Assembly: GCF_000817735.3 (NCBI RefSeq)
Contig: NZ_JTJC03000017.1
Span: 124,001-188,000 of the forward strand
Length of the DNA: 64,000 nucleotides
From: Scytonema millei VB511283
GTDB lineage: Bacteria > Cyanobacteriota > Cyanobacteriia > Cyanobacteriales > Chroococcidiopsidaceae
Reading direction: 5' to 3'
Position numbers and translations under genes: made by a program. The notes under the pieces are model-generated. The model did no database searches. It saw only the letters and a list, made by a program, of their open reading frames with translations, and was not told the origin of the DNA. Positions 1 to 8,401 of the stretch are shown in pieces. Positions within the stretch are counted from its first letter, which is position 1; the number at the start of each line of letters is the position of its first letter.

Positions 1-61
1 AGCGATGTAGCGTTTGGCTGTCTGGTGCGATCGAGCGAATATCTGTATTATAACGTTGAGA

Positions 62-1098
62 TTAATTCGCCTTTTCGGAGAAAAAATAACGTTGAATTAG
101 CGTAGTAATGGCGATCGCCAAAGCCAGAATCAAAGCAATTGCTGCCGCATAACCTAGATCCAAGCTTTTAAAAGCATATTGATAGATAAGTAGCACAACT
201 GTCAAAGTCGAGTTATCTGGTCCACCCGTACCGCGAGAGAAAATATAAGATTGATCGAATAAGTAAAAAGTTGCGGGGCGCTCAAATTCCTATCCCCGCC
301 GCAAGCGGACGGGGCATTACGGAATTTGCCCTTCGGGACGCACTCCCGCTGTGTTCATGAACGTGACAAGCCACGGGGAATCTACCCTTGATGAGATTGA
401 AACGTACCAACAATGCCCATCACAACCACAAAAAATGTGACTGATTTTAAGCTTGGTAGAGTAATATAAAATAATTTATCCCACCAACTTGCTCCATCAA
501 TTGCCGCTGCTTCGTAAAGGCTTTCAGGAATATCTTGTAAAGCAGCTAGATAAATCACCATAAATAAAGGTGCTGTTGACCAAATATTCATGATTGTAAT
601 TGCTTTTAAGGCAACATTTGGATCGCCAATCCAGTTATAAGTTGGCAAACCTAAAAAAGCCAGAACGCTGTTTATTAAACCATTTGAATTATACATCCAC
701 AAAAATATTATCGTTAATACTGCCGAGGAAGTCACTGTCGGCATAAAAAAAATAATTCTAAACCAATTTTTACCTTTGAGGTTAGCATTGAGAATTAAAG
801 CCAAGCCGAGAGCAATTATAGTTTGAATTGGTACGACGATCGCCACGTATTCAACCGTATTTCTTAGAGCAATCCACACGCGATCGTCATTGAGAAGACG
901 AGTAAAGTTTTTGAAGCCGTTGAATCTGTAGGTAAATTCTCCTAAAATCTGAATTTTATAAAAAGCCAGAACTAAAGCAATCAGAATAGGCAAAAGTACA
1001 AATAATCCTAAAATGATAATTGTAGGAACCATGAAAATATATCCAGCCAAGGCAGCTTTTGACTGAGGTTGATTTTTTAAAACACGATGCTCTCTCAC
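62..1098 (-). pseudogene. Sugar ABC transporter permease (MalF/UgpA type), interrupted
   Basis: Inner-membrane permease of a carbohydrate ABC importer. The intact N-terminal part (about 230 residues from the ATG at 1098) has hydrophobic segments and the permease EAA-type region (EAAAIDGASWWDKLFYITLP), which contacts the ATPase. The frame then runs into a stop at about 382. The missing C-terminus (LFDQSYIFSRGTGGPDNSTL through a last membrane helix and TAA at 62-64) continues beyond a roughly 125-bp insert. Removing the insert would rejoin a normal permease of about 300 residues, so this is a broken gene. It follows the binding-protein gene by 13 bp, as in an operon; the second permease would lie left of the window. 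Confidence 0.8.
271..396 (-). mobile_element. Hairpin-rich insert splitting the permease gene; IS200/IS605-like end or MITE
   Basis: Extra DNA between the two halves of the permease. It folds strongly: CAAATTCC at 283-290 pairs with GGAATTTG at 321-328 and encloses a second stem (CCCCGCCGC at 294-302 with GCGGACGGGG at 305-314). A small TTCG-loop stem and the palindrome GTTCATGAAC (353-362) follow. Nested hairpins without a transposase fit a remnant right end of an IS200/IS605 element or a related MITE. On the minus strand a short open frame ends in TAA just before the large stem, as a tnpB tail would. The borders are approximate and the family is inferred. Confidence 0.5.
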
Positions 1099-1111
1099 TG
1101 TAATTTCTACT

Positions 1112-2371
1112 TTACTTTGATAAAGCTATTTCTTGATTAGCGGTTTGCTGCGCTCTTTTCATTGCTGATGCTAAACTTTGCTGACCGATTATGGCACTAA
1201 CAAATTGATTGTTAAAATTATTGAGAATAATCGGTAAATCTTCATTCAACTGCCAAATAGTAGCATATTCAGCTCCGGCAATAAAAGGTGAATAAAGAGA
1301 ATGGCGATCGTATTGTAGGGCATCGGTTACAGATTTACGGGTAGGAAATACAGAACCTTGTCTCGTCCAGGCTTGCATTCCCTCTTGTCCAGTTAAGTAA
1401 GAGATTAATTCCCATGCTGCTGTTTTATATTTCGATTTTTGATTCATTACATAAGCAACTGTATAAGCCATCGTGCCTTTTTTCTGGTTAATAGTTGGGA
1501 CTTCAGCAGTGGCATATTCAAGCTGAGGAAAGGTCTCTTTCAAATAAGGAATTAACCAAGGACCATCGATCGCCATTGCGACCTTTTCTTGACCAAACAT
1601 TTCACCTGCTGAATTTGTACCAACATCAGAAGGTTGAGCTGCCGATTTATCTAAACGATATAAATCTACTAGTAATTGTAGCCCTTTTAAACTCTCTGGC
1701 TCGGCAAATGTAACATTTCCATTCGCGTCGATTAACTTTCCTCCAAAGGCTTCGATAATAAAAACTTGACGGGCAAGTTCTGGAACTAAAGCAAAACCAT
1801 ATCGATCGATTCTGCCATTCCGATCGCGATCGACTGTTAATTTTTCAGCATATTCTCGCAATTGCTCCCAAGTTTGAGGTGGTTGAGATAGACCTACAGA
1901 CTCAAAAGCTTTTTTATTATAAAATAGGGTAAGAGTAGAATAATCTTTAGGTAAACCGTAGATTATTTGTTCTTTTTGAAATACCTGAAGAAATTGAGGA
2001 TAAAAATCTGCTAAATCGAACTTTTCAGAAATATAACTATTTAGCGGCTCTAATACCCCAGGCAGCATAATTTCGGGAGCAGCAAAAGCTTCTAAATAAA
2101 ATACATCTGCGGCTGTTTCGCCAATCAATCTAGTCTTCATCACATCCATATATTCATCAGCGATCGCATCATATTTCACTTTGATGCGTGGATGTTTGGC
2201 TTCAAAATCTCTCAAAACCTTTTGCAGCAGTTGTTTTTCATTGAGATTACTCCAACCGCTAAGAGTGATGGTGACAACTCCAGGTTCTAGCTGTCTAGCC
2301 GTCATGCAACCAGTAAAAGCGATCGCTCCAACTACGAATAGAAGCAAAAATAACCAGACTTTTCTAAACAC
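1112..2371 (-). CDS. Sugar ABC transporter substrate-binding lipoprotein
   Basis: Extracellular solute-binding protein of family 1 (MalE/UgpB-like), 419 residues. It captures a sugar or glycerol-phosphate-type substrate for the neighbouring permease. Residues 1-22 form a lipoprotein signal peptide with lipobox FTGC (Cys22 the anchor). The mature part begins with a beta strand (VVTITLSGW) followed by NLNEKQLLQKVLRDFEAKHP, typical of the fold. Further family blocks are the YGLPKDYSTLTLFYNKKAFE region and AMAIDGPWLIPYL. It is first in an operon with the broken permease 13 bp downstream. The substrate cannot be named from sequence, and with a split permease the protein may have lost its partner. 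Confidence 0.88.
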   Translation of the reverse strand: MFRKVWLFLLLFVVGAIAFTGCMTARQLEPGVVTITLSGWSNLNEKQLLQKVLRDFEAKHPRIKVKYDAIADEYMDVMKTRLIGETAADVFYLEAFAAPEIMLPGVLEPLNSYISEKFDLADFYPQFLQVFQKEQIIYGLPKDYSTLTLFYNKKAFESVGLSQPPQTWEQLREYAEKLTVDRDRNGRIDRYGFALVPELARQVFIIEAFGGKLIDANGNVTFAEPESLKGLQLLVDLYRLDKSAAQPSDVGTNSAGEMFGQEKVAMAIDGPWLIPYLKETFPQLEYATAEVPTINQKKGTMAYTVAYVMNQKSKYKTAAWELISYLTGQEGMQAWTRQGSVFPTRKSVTDALQYDRHSLYSPFIAGAEYATIWQLNEDLPIILNNFNNQFVSAIIGQQSLASAMKRAQQTANQEIALSK

Positions 2372-2670
2372 AGTATGGCAAACTGAAGTGATGCTCTAAT
2401 TTCAATAAATTATCTAAATTTTAGCAACGAAGAGCGTGTTTCGACACTCTACAGAACTCACAGTAGCATAGCCTTCTAGCTTGCAGAAGCCGTGCAACAT
2501 TACTTCGTCCCCGTGCCACAAAAGAGCGATCGCATAGCGTGGAGTTCGTCAATTACCGTTCAAAACATCTTAACTAGTTTCTAGCAACCTCTCTCTTGAT
2601 AGAAGCTACACGCTGCCCAGCCCATTTATAAGTATCTTGTAACACTACATAAATAAAGTTGCATTACCTC
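2372..2670. other. Intergenic region between divergent genes
   Basis: About 300 bases separating the divergently transcribed sugar-binding lipoprotein gene and the fasciclin gene; it must hold both promoters. One GAGCGATCGC site lies near 2525. No convincing ORF, RNA gene or strong palindrome was seen. Confidence 0.5.
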
Positions 2671-3090
2671 ATGGCTGACCTTTTAGAAACTGCTGCCAAC
2701 GCGGGAAACTTCACAACTTTGGTAAAGGCTGTTGATGCGCTTGAACTAAAAGAAACTCTTGCGAGTCCTGGCATTTTTACAATTTTTGCCCCAACTGACG
2801 AAGCCTTCGCCAAACTGCCAGAGGGAACTTTAGATTCGCTGCTGCAAGATCTGCCTAAACTGAAAAAAATTGTGACTTATCATGTTGCTTTTGGCGACGT
2901 GAGATCTGATGATTTGGCACAAATTGACGAAGTAGAGACAGTTGAAGGGTCAGTCTTAGCAATTGAGTCAGCTAACGGTACAGTCAAAGTCAATGATGCC
3001 AGCATCCTCAAAACTGATATCGTGACTGATAACGGCACGATTCACGCGATTGATACAGTGTTGATGCCTGCAATTGTGGCTGGACAATGA
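2671..3090 (+). CDS. Fasciclin (FAS1) domain protein
   Basis: Single FAS1-domain protein of 139 residues. FAS1 domains mediate adhesion or ligand binding; the partner here is unknown. The two conserved boxes are visible: H1 as TIFAPTDEAFAKLP (about residues 36-49) and H2 as GTIHAIDTVLMP near the C-terminus. ATG 2671 (MADLLETAANAG) is preferred over an upstream TTG because it aligns with the start of the paralogue at 48091-48492. There is no signal peptide, unusual for this mostly extracellular family. It converges on the methylglutamate-synthase gene with only 17 bp between the stops. Confidence 0.9.
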   Translation: MADLLETAANAGNFTTLVKAVDALELKETLASPGIFTIFAPTDEAFAKLPEGTLDSLLQDLPKLKKIVTYHVAFGDVRSDDLAQIDEVETVEGSVLAIESANGTVKVNDASILKTDIVTDNGTIHAIDTVLMPAIVAGQ

Positions 3091-3107
3091 GGGCTTTTAG
3101 CCAAAGA

Positions 3108-4454
3108 TTACATTGGTTGAACGCCAGGAATCCAGTCAGTCCCTGCCAGGGGAAGACGTGCCATAGCAGCAGCTTCGATCGTTAGCGCGACTAGATCTTC
3201 CCGTTCTAAGTGATGCACGTTTTGCTTACCGCAAGCACGGGCGATCGTAGTTAATTCCATATTCAGGGTTTGCAGATAGTTTTTGACTCGCCGAGCGCCG
3301 ACTTCCGGTTCTAAGCGTTTTTCCAGAATTTCGTCTTGGGTTGTCACTCCTACGGGACACTTTCCGGTGTGGCAGTGGTGGCAATAACCTGGTGCTGTGC
3401 CGATCGCCGCGTAGTCTTCGATTGCCGAATAATGCGTCCCATTTTGCACGTAAGTTTCGCTATTGCAGCCCAAAGCCATCAAAATTGCTTGACCGATGGA
3501 AACAGCATCTGCACCCATCGCGATCGCTTTGGCAACATCGGCTCCCGTGCGAATGCCACCTGAAACAATCAGTTGTACCTCACCTTTCATATTCATGTCT
3601 TCTAGGGCATCCACCGCCTGCCGCACTGCTGCCAGCGTAGGAATGCCGACGTGTTCGATAAATACTGTCTGTGTCGCCGCAGTCCCCCCTTGCATCCCAT
3701 CAACAACTACAACATCCGCTCCAGCATGAACCGCCAGCTTGACATCGTTGAAAGTTCGTGCTGCACCCACTTTGACAAAAATCGGTTTTTCCCAATCGGT
3801 CAATTCGCGGAGTTGCTGAATTTTGATCGTTAAATCGTCGGGACCCGTCCAATCGGGGTGACGACAGGCAGAGCGTTGATCGACTCCTTCTGGCAGCGTC
3901 CGCATTTGGGCAACTCTAGGATTAATCTTCTGTCCGAGTAACATCCCGCCACCACCTGGTTTTGCCCCTTGACCCACAACAATTTCGATCGCATCGGCTT
4001 TACGCACGTCGTCCGGGTTGAAGCCGTAGCGAGAAGGCAAGCATTGGTAAATTAAGGTTTTTGAAGACAGCCGCTCCTCCGGTGTCATGCCACCATCCCC
4101 AGTTGTGGTAGAAGTCCCGACTGCGGTTGCCGCACGTCCCAGGGCTTCCTTCACGTTAGCCGACAGCGAACCAAAACTCATCCCCGCGATCGTGATGGGA
4201 ATCTCCAGTTGAATCGGTTTTGTGGCGTAGCGAGTGCCGAGAATCGTCTTGGTAGTGCATTTTTCCCGATAGCCTTCCAAAGGATAACGGGACATGGACG
4301 CGCCCAGAAACACCAAATCGTCAAAATGTGGCAACCGACGTTTTGCGCCCAAACCGCGAATTTCGTAAAGACCGTGTGCCGCTGCGTGTTGAATGTAATT
4401 GAGGATACGGCGATCGTAACCCCAAGATTCTTCGCGCGAGATTGATTGAGTCAT
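3108..4454 (-). CDS. mgsC: N-methylglutamate synthase, FMN/glutamate-synthase-like subunit
   Basis: FMN-binding glutamate-synthase domain protein of 448 residues, homologous to GlxD and the C-subunit of N-methylglutamate synthase. It is expected to transfer the methylamino group from gamma-glutamylmethylamide to make N-methylglutamate. Visible features are the barrel entry ITIAGMSFGSLSANVKEALG, GQGAKPGGGGMLLGQKI, VVVDGMQGGTAATQ, the phosphate-binding IVSGGIRTGADVAKA and a CHHCHTGKCPVG cysteine cluster like the 3Fe-4S site of glutamate synthase. ATG 4454 (MTQSISREES) is chosen. The longer open frame to 4616 translates only a repeat-bearing spacer. Last gene of the mgd-gmaS-mgs operon. Confidence 0.85.
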   Translation of the reverse strand: MTQSISREESWGYDRRILNYIQHAAAHGLYEIRGLGAKRRLPHFDDLVFLGASMSRYPLEGYREKCTTKTILGTRYATKPIQLEIPITIAGMSFGSLSANVKEALGRAATAVGTSTTTGDGGMTPEERLSSKTLIYQCLPSRYGFNPDDVRKADAIEIVVGQGAKPGGGGMLLGQKINPRVAQMRTLPEGVDQRSACRHPDWTGPDDLTIKIQQLRELTDWEKPIFVKVGAARTFNDVKLAVHAGADVVVVDGMQGGTAATQTVFIEHVGIPTLAAVRQAVDALEDMNMKGEVQLIVSGGIRTGADVAKAIAMGADAVSIGQAILMALGCNSETYVQNGTHYSAIEDYAAIGTAPGYCHHCHTGKCPVGVTTQDEILEKRLEPEVGARRVKNYLQTLNMELTTIARACGKQNVHHLEREDLVALTIEAAAMARLPLAGTDWIPGVQPM

Positions 4455-4615
4455 ATAACAGTGAGGAGTGAGTAGGGGAGGGGCGCACAGCTGTGCGCCC
4501 GTACAGTAGTGGTAAAAGAAGAAGTCGGAAGACAAGGGAGACAAGGAAAACAAGGCGGACAAGGAAACTTCAGGTGCTTTAGGTGCAGAGGGAGCAATTC
4601 TGGTTCCACCAGCCA
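4455..4615. repeat. Operon spacer with dispersed GGGCGCACAGC palindrome
   Basis: The 161 bp between mgsB and mgsC hold a perfect 20-bp palindrome at 4481-4500 (GGGCGCACAG with CTGTGCGCCC), flanked by GTAGGGG and GTAC. Related copies lie at 35416-35443 and, decayed, at 48556-48583. The rest is purine-rich tandem-like sequence. The spacer splits an otherwise tight operon. Confidence 0.75.
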
Positions 4616-5332
4616 CTAGCCACCAGCCACTGCATCCGCATTCCAGTGATAGAGTTGCTTGGCGGAAGCAACCCGTTTGAAATCTTGGGGATTGTATGAA
4701 AAACCCGCTTTTGCCAATAGCTCGGCTACCGTTGCATAATCGGCTTCAGACATGGATTCTATTTGAGCATCAGCACCGAGCGATTTAATCTCGCCTCGCA
4801 CGTAAATTACAGCTTCGTAAAGTGAATCTCCCAATGCTTCCCCTGCATTCCCACAGACCACAATTCGTCCAGCCTGTGCCATGAATGCGGCAAAGCTGCC
4901 GACGCTACCACCGACAACAATATCTGCTCCTTTGAGCGAAATGCCGCAGCGTAAACTGGCATCACCATCAATAATTAATAACCCTCCGTGGGCAGAGGCT
5001 CCAGCAGAAACTGAGGCAAAGCCTTTGACATGGACTCGACCGGACATCATATTTTCTGCAACACCCGTTCCCACATTCCCGGCGATCGCCACGTTTGCTA
5101 GCTGGTTCATGCTTGCCGCGTAGTAGCCTGCATGACCGAGAATCTCGACATCAACTGGAGCATTCAGTCCAACAGCTATATTATGCGCCCCATCGGGGTT
5201 GAGAATATGAATTTTTTTCTCGCCACGAGCTAGGTTGTGATGCAGGTAATGATTAATTTCGCGTAAGGAGGTTTGGGCGAGATCGAAGGTTATACTATCT
5301 GTTGTCGTACTGCTTGCCGTCAAACTGTCCAT
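4616..5332 (-). CDS. mgsB: N-methylglutamate synthase, GXGXG-domain subunit
   Basis: Protein of 238 residues built around a GXGXG beta-helix domain, as in the C-terminal domain of glutamate synthase, GlxC and MgsB. It is a structural subunit that couples the amidotransferase and FMN subunits. The repeated glycine pattern is seen in VAIAGNVGTGVAENMMSG, GGLLIIDGDASLRCGISLKG, DIVVGGSVGSFAAFMAQAG and RIVVCGNAGEALGDSLYEA. The start overlaps the end of mgsA by 13 bp, implying translational coupling. Its place between the amidotransferase-like and FMN subunits matches the mgsABC order known from methylotrophs. Confidence 0.85.
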   Translation of the reverse strand: MDSLTASSTTTDSITFDLAQTSLREINHYLHHNLARGEKKIHILNPDGAHNIAVGLNAPVDVEILGHAGYYAASMNQLANVAIAGNVGTGVAENMMSGRVHVKGFASVSAGASAHGGLLIIDGDASLRCGISLKGADIVVGGSVGSFAAFMAQAGRIVVCGNAGEALGDSLYEAVIYVRGEIKSLGADAQIESMSEADYATVAELLAKAGFSYNPQDFKRVASAKQLYHWNADAVAGG

Positions 5333-6213
5333 ACGTATAACTCCTCTGGTGCGGGTTCGTAGAGATGGGCGTTTTTCACATCTGGTAGGTGAGCTAGAGA
5401 GCGAAATTCAGAGGCTATCGCCACATACTCGTCAGTTTCAGCAACCACCGCAGGTTTACAAGCAAAGGCATCTCGTACGAGCGCGAGTTTATCTGCTGTT
5501 CCCATCAGAAACGTGTAAAAGCCGTCTAACTCGACAAAGCCTTGTTTGATGGCAGTTTCCAAATCGTCCCCTTCCCGCATCCGCCATTCGAGAAACCGAC
5601 AAGCTGCTTCCGTGTCGTTGTCAGTTTCAAAATGAATCCCAAGCGGTTCTAGACGACGACGAATCGAATAGGGATTGGAAAGAGAACCGTTATGTACCAA
5701 GCAAAAATCTTCTCCCGCCGTAAATGGGTGCGCGCGATCGGGAGTTACTGCCGATTCTGTTGCCATGCGCGTATGGGCGATCGCGTGGGAACCTTTCAGC
5801 GCCGAGAAATTATAGCGATCGGCTACCATCGCTGGTTTTCCCGTGTCTTTGTAGAGATCGATCGTCCGACCTGTTGACAGCAGGTGTAGTTGTGGATATT
5901 TAGCTTTGAGCCATTGCTTGACAAGATCCGGTTCTCGATCCGAAATTAGCACTGCCCGATTGCCATTGCTTTGAATCTCAGGCACAGTCGCGAAAGCTGC
6001 TGGAAACGATCGCCTCAAACTTTCCCAATCGAATTTGTCTTTTGAATAGAGGCTGTATTTGCGCTGCGGCTCTGGCAGGGTAGCAGTAAATACAGCCAGT
6101 CCGGCAGAGTCAGGTCCGCGATCGCTCATGCCAATCAGCATGGGAACCATGAGTTCGCCGAGCGATTCTCGCCATTCTGGTTTTTTAATCAGTAGTCCGA
6201 CAATTCCACACAC
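5320..6213 (-). CDS. mgsA: N-methylglutamate synthase, class II amidotransferase-like subunit
   Basis: Class II glutamine-amidotransferase domain protein of 297 residues (GlxB/MgsA family). The mature N-terminus would be CGIVGLL, with Cys2 as the Ntn nucleophile. The motifs DRGPDSAGLAVF, HTRMATESAVTPDRAHPF, VHNGSLSNPYSIRR and the ammonia-site-like ETDNDTEAACRFLEW all match PurF/GltB-type amidotransferases. In this cluster it should act on gamma-glutamylmethylamide and release methylamine for the synthase reaction; this is inferred from context. It lies 158 bp after gmaS, with a palindromic repeat in the gap. Confidence 0.87.
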   Translation of the reverse strand: MCGIVGLLIKKPEWRESLGELMVPMLIGMSDRGPDSAGLAVFTATLPEPQRKYSLYSKDKFDWESLRRSFPAAFATVPEIQSNGNRAVLISDREPDLVKQWLKAKYPQLHLLSTGRTIDLYKDTGKPAMVADRYNFSALKGSHAIAHTRMATESAVTPDRAHPFTAGEDFCLVHNGSLSNPYSIRRRLEPLGIHFETDNDTEAACRFLEWRMREGDDLETAIKQGFVELDGFYTFLMGTADKLALVRDAFACKPAVVAETDEYVAIASEFRSLAHLPDVKNAHLYEPAPEELYVWTV

Positions 6214-6250
6214 GATCGCACCTACATCTGTATTATTGGAAGAACTTGAG

Positions 6251-6344
6251 AGTTACGCACTTGAAGATTCAGAATCTCGATCCCCCCTAACCCCCCTTAA
6301 AAAGGGGGGAATAAATGCCCCCTTTTTAAGGGGGTTGGGGGATC
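6251..6344. repeat. Dispersed double-hairpin repeat (GATCCCCCC family)
   Basis: From 6279 to 6344 the repeat reads GATCCCCCCTAACCCCCC, then two G/C-run hairpins, and ends GGGGGATC. The upstream arm GCACTTGAAG (from about 6258) also recurs at 35563, so the unit is longer than the palindrome. Related copies are at 11340-11479, 35559-35607 and 44222-44253. It sits inside the operon between gmaS and mgsA. Confidence 0.85.
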
Positions 6345-6371
6345 TCAATTGCCTCCTGTAAAAAAACTTTT

Positions 6372-7700
6372 TTAGAAAAACTCCAAATACCGTTCCACTT
6401 CCCACTCCGAAACATGACGCATATATTCCACCCATTCCATTCGTTTCAAGTTAATAAATTCGTCTGCTAGCACCCCCAACGCACCTTTGATGACCTCATC
6501 CGCTTCCAATGCGGCGATCGCTTCGTGTAAACTCTGGGGTAAAGTGCGGATACCCTTGTCTTTCAGGTCTGCCTCAGATAGCTCGTACAAATTCAAGTTA
6601 TAGGGTTCGCCAGGATCGATTTCTTTGTCAATACCATCTAATCCAGCAGCGATCGCGGCAGCAGTAGCGAGATAAGGATTGCAGGAGCCATCGGCAAGGC
6701 GCAGTTCTAAACGTCCGCTGGGAATCCGTACCATGCTAGAACGATTGTTGTCGCCGTAGGTGATGTAAGCTGGTGCCCAAGTTGCACCGCTGAGCGATCG
6801 CCCCACAACGAGCCGCTTATAGGAATTGATTGTTGGGGCGCAGATGGCAGTGAGTGCGCCTGCATGGGCGAGTAAGCCACCTAGAAAATGATACGCCAGT
6901 TTCGAGAGTCCTAAATGGCGCGAGTCGCCCTCGTCAGCAAACAGATTCGCGCTGCCATCGCTTAAGGACATATGAATGTGCATTCCCGTCCCCGTGCGGT
7001 TGGCAAACGGTTTCGGCATGAACGAGCAAATTAGTCCCAGTTCTTTAGCAATTTCTGACGCTGCCATTTTGAAAAAGATGTAGCGATCGGCGGTCGTAAG
7101 GCAGTCGGTGTAAGTGTAGTTGATCTCAAACTGCCCGTTAGCATCTTCGTGGTCAATTTGATAGATGTCAAAGCCAGCCGCTTGCAGGTGGGTGACGAGT
7201 TTTTCCAGAAAAACCGCACTGCGCGACAAGCCGCGAAAGTCATAGCAGGGTTTCTCTAAGGTATCGGTAGCATCAAACGGGTGAATCTGTCCTCGTTCGT
7301 CTTTACGGAGTAAAGCAAATTCTGGCTCAACTCCGGTATTGAGCGTCCAGCCTCGCTGCTGCAACCGCTCGAACTGCTGCATCAAGATATAACGAGCGTC
7401 GTAGGGGTAAGGTTCACCTTTAACATGACCGACACAGGCAATTCGGGCAAATCCTGGCATCCAGGGGACGAGCGATAGGGTTGAGAGATCTCCAACTGCC
7501 ATGTAATCTGGACTGTGCGGCTCCATACCCAATCCCCACACTGCAAATCCAGCGAATCCGGCTCCTGGATGCAAAATATCTTCAAAATGAGTCACGGGTA
7601 CGGCTTTCGTTTTGGCAACCCCGTGAATATCGACAAATTGCGCCAGAACGAACTTGACTTGATGCGATTCGAGAAATGTTTTGGCTTCTGCTAGATTCAT
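6372..7700 (-). CDS. gmaS: Gamma-glutamylmethylamide synthetase (glutamine-synthetase family)
   Basis: Glutamine-synthetase-fold ligase of about 442 residues. In the N-methylglutamate pathway it joins methylamine to glutamate using ATP. Motifs seen are [19 protein letters not shown] at the N-terminus (typical of GmaS/GlnT), the metal-site region [58 protein letters not shown] and [18 protein letters not shown] 7700 ([12 protein letters not shown]) follows a GGAG; an alternative ATG at 7760 overlaps the mgdD stop as ATGA and would add 20 residues. Its location between mgd and mgs genes, rather than alone, argues for GmaS over an ordinary glutamine synthetase. Confidence 0.87.
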   Translation of the reverse strand: MNLAEAKTFLESHQVKFVLAQFVDIHGVAKTKAVPVTHFEDILHPGAGFAGFAVWGLGMEPHSPDYMAVGDLSTLSLVPWMPGFARIACVGHVKGEPYPYDARYILMQQFERLQQRGWTLNTGVEPEFALLRKDERGQIHPFDATDTLEKPCYDFRGLSRSAVFLEKLVTHLQAAGFDIYQIDHEDANGQFEINYTYTDCLTTADRYIFFKMAASEIAKELGLICSFMPKPFANRTGTGMHIHMSLSDGSANLFADEGDSRHLGLSKLAYHFLGGLLAHAGALTAICAPTINSYKRLVVGRSLSGATWAPAYITYGDNNRSSMVRIPSGRLELRLADGSCNPYLATAAAIAAGLDGIDKEIDPGEPYNLNLYELSEADLKDKGIRTLPQSLHEAIAALEADEVIKGALGVLADEFINLKRMEWVEYMRHVSEWEVERYLEFF

Positions 7701-7756
7701 CCGCTTGGCTCCAGGTTGACTCAATCTGTTCAAATTCCACGAATACAGTAGCTTTG

Positions 7757-8401
7757 TCATAAAAATGATTCTGTGCCGATCGCGCCACCTCCCAACTCTG
7801 TAGCAATCTGAATCAGGGTTTGCCAGAAATACGTGCCAAACGTGCGATCGCACCAAATCCGATAGTAATCGCCGTCACTTGGAATCACTGTCACTGCTAC
7901 CCCAATCGCATTTGTCAAAACGACTGGACGATCGCTAAGCGATAATGCCTGAAAATTAAAACTACAGGTTTGGCGTAAAAGATCGTTGACGCGATCGCCT
8001 ACTAACCCCAGTGCCAGATCTTGCCGTAAAACTGGGTAAACTTTTGCAGGAGGAGACTTACAGGTAGTTGCTAACTGGGGAGAGATCGCGCTGTTGAGGC
8101 TATCTTCGATCAGAAATTCTGTCAGTCCCAACCGAGCAACGATCCCTCCTGCGGGTAAGGAATGCCAAGTATTCGGGCGATCGGGAATTGGCAGTCCGCG
8201 ATCGGCTAACCACTCGGCTGCATTTGCTCCTTTCACGCCAAAGCGGGTCAGAAAAGACAAATCGGCAATTCCCAACACAGAGGCAGACTGGCGATCGCCT
8301 GGTAGCGTGACTAAGGAGGGCATACCGTTGATGTCGCGCCACGCACCGTTAAGCGACTGGAGTGAATCGTGAATTGGACTCAGACGTAAAGGAGTCTTCA
8401 T
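7757..8401 (-). CDS. mgdD: N-methylglutamate dehydrogenase / sarcosine-oxidase-like gamma subunit
   Basis: Protein of 214 residues of the heterotetrameric sarcosine oxidase gamma family (SoxG/MgdD), related to the folate-binding GcvT fold. The pattern [28 protein letters not shown] and the C-terminal [20 protein letters not shown] fit the family and its usual length of about 200. It probably helps hold the folate site with the alpha subunit. The start overlaps the end of mgdC by 4 bp, and its stop overlaps a possible gmaS start. Weakly conserved family, so the call rests partly on position. Confidence 0.82.
   Translation of the reverse strand: MKTPLRLSPIHDSLQSLNGAWRDINGMPSLVTLPGDRQSASVLGIADLSFLTRFGVKGANAAEWLADRGLPIPDRPNTWHSLPAGGIVARLGLTEFLIEDSLNSAISPQLATTCKSPPAKVYPVLRQDLALGLVGDRVNDLLRQTCSFNFQALSLSDRPVVLTNAIGVAVTVIPSDGDYYRIWCDRTFGTYFWQTLIQIATELGGGAIGTESFL

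Noticed and set aside
385-420. GTTTCAATCTCATCAAGGG on the minus strand, resembling a CRISPR repeat fragment
   Set aside because: It occurs once, with no spacing periodicity or cas genes; the first part is permease coding sequence.
4455-4616. 54-residue N-terminal extension of the mgsC reading frame
   Set aside because: It translates a palindrome and repetitive spacer and is absent from the family; ATG 4454 fits the conserved start.
6372-7856. Longer gmaS reading frame starting at 7856
   Set aside because: It would overlap mgdD by about 100 bp, and the added residues are unlike any glutamine-synthetase N-terminus.
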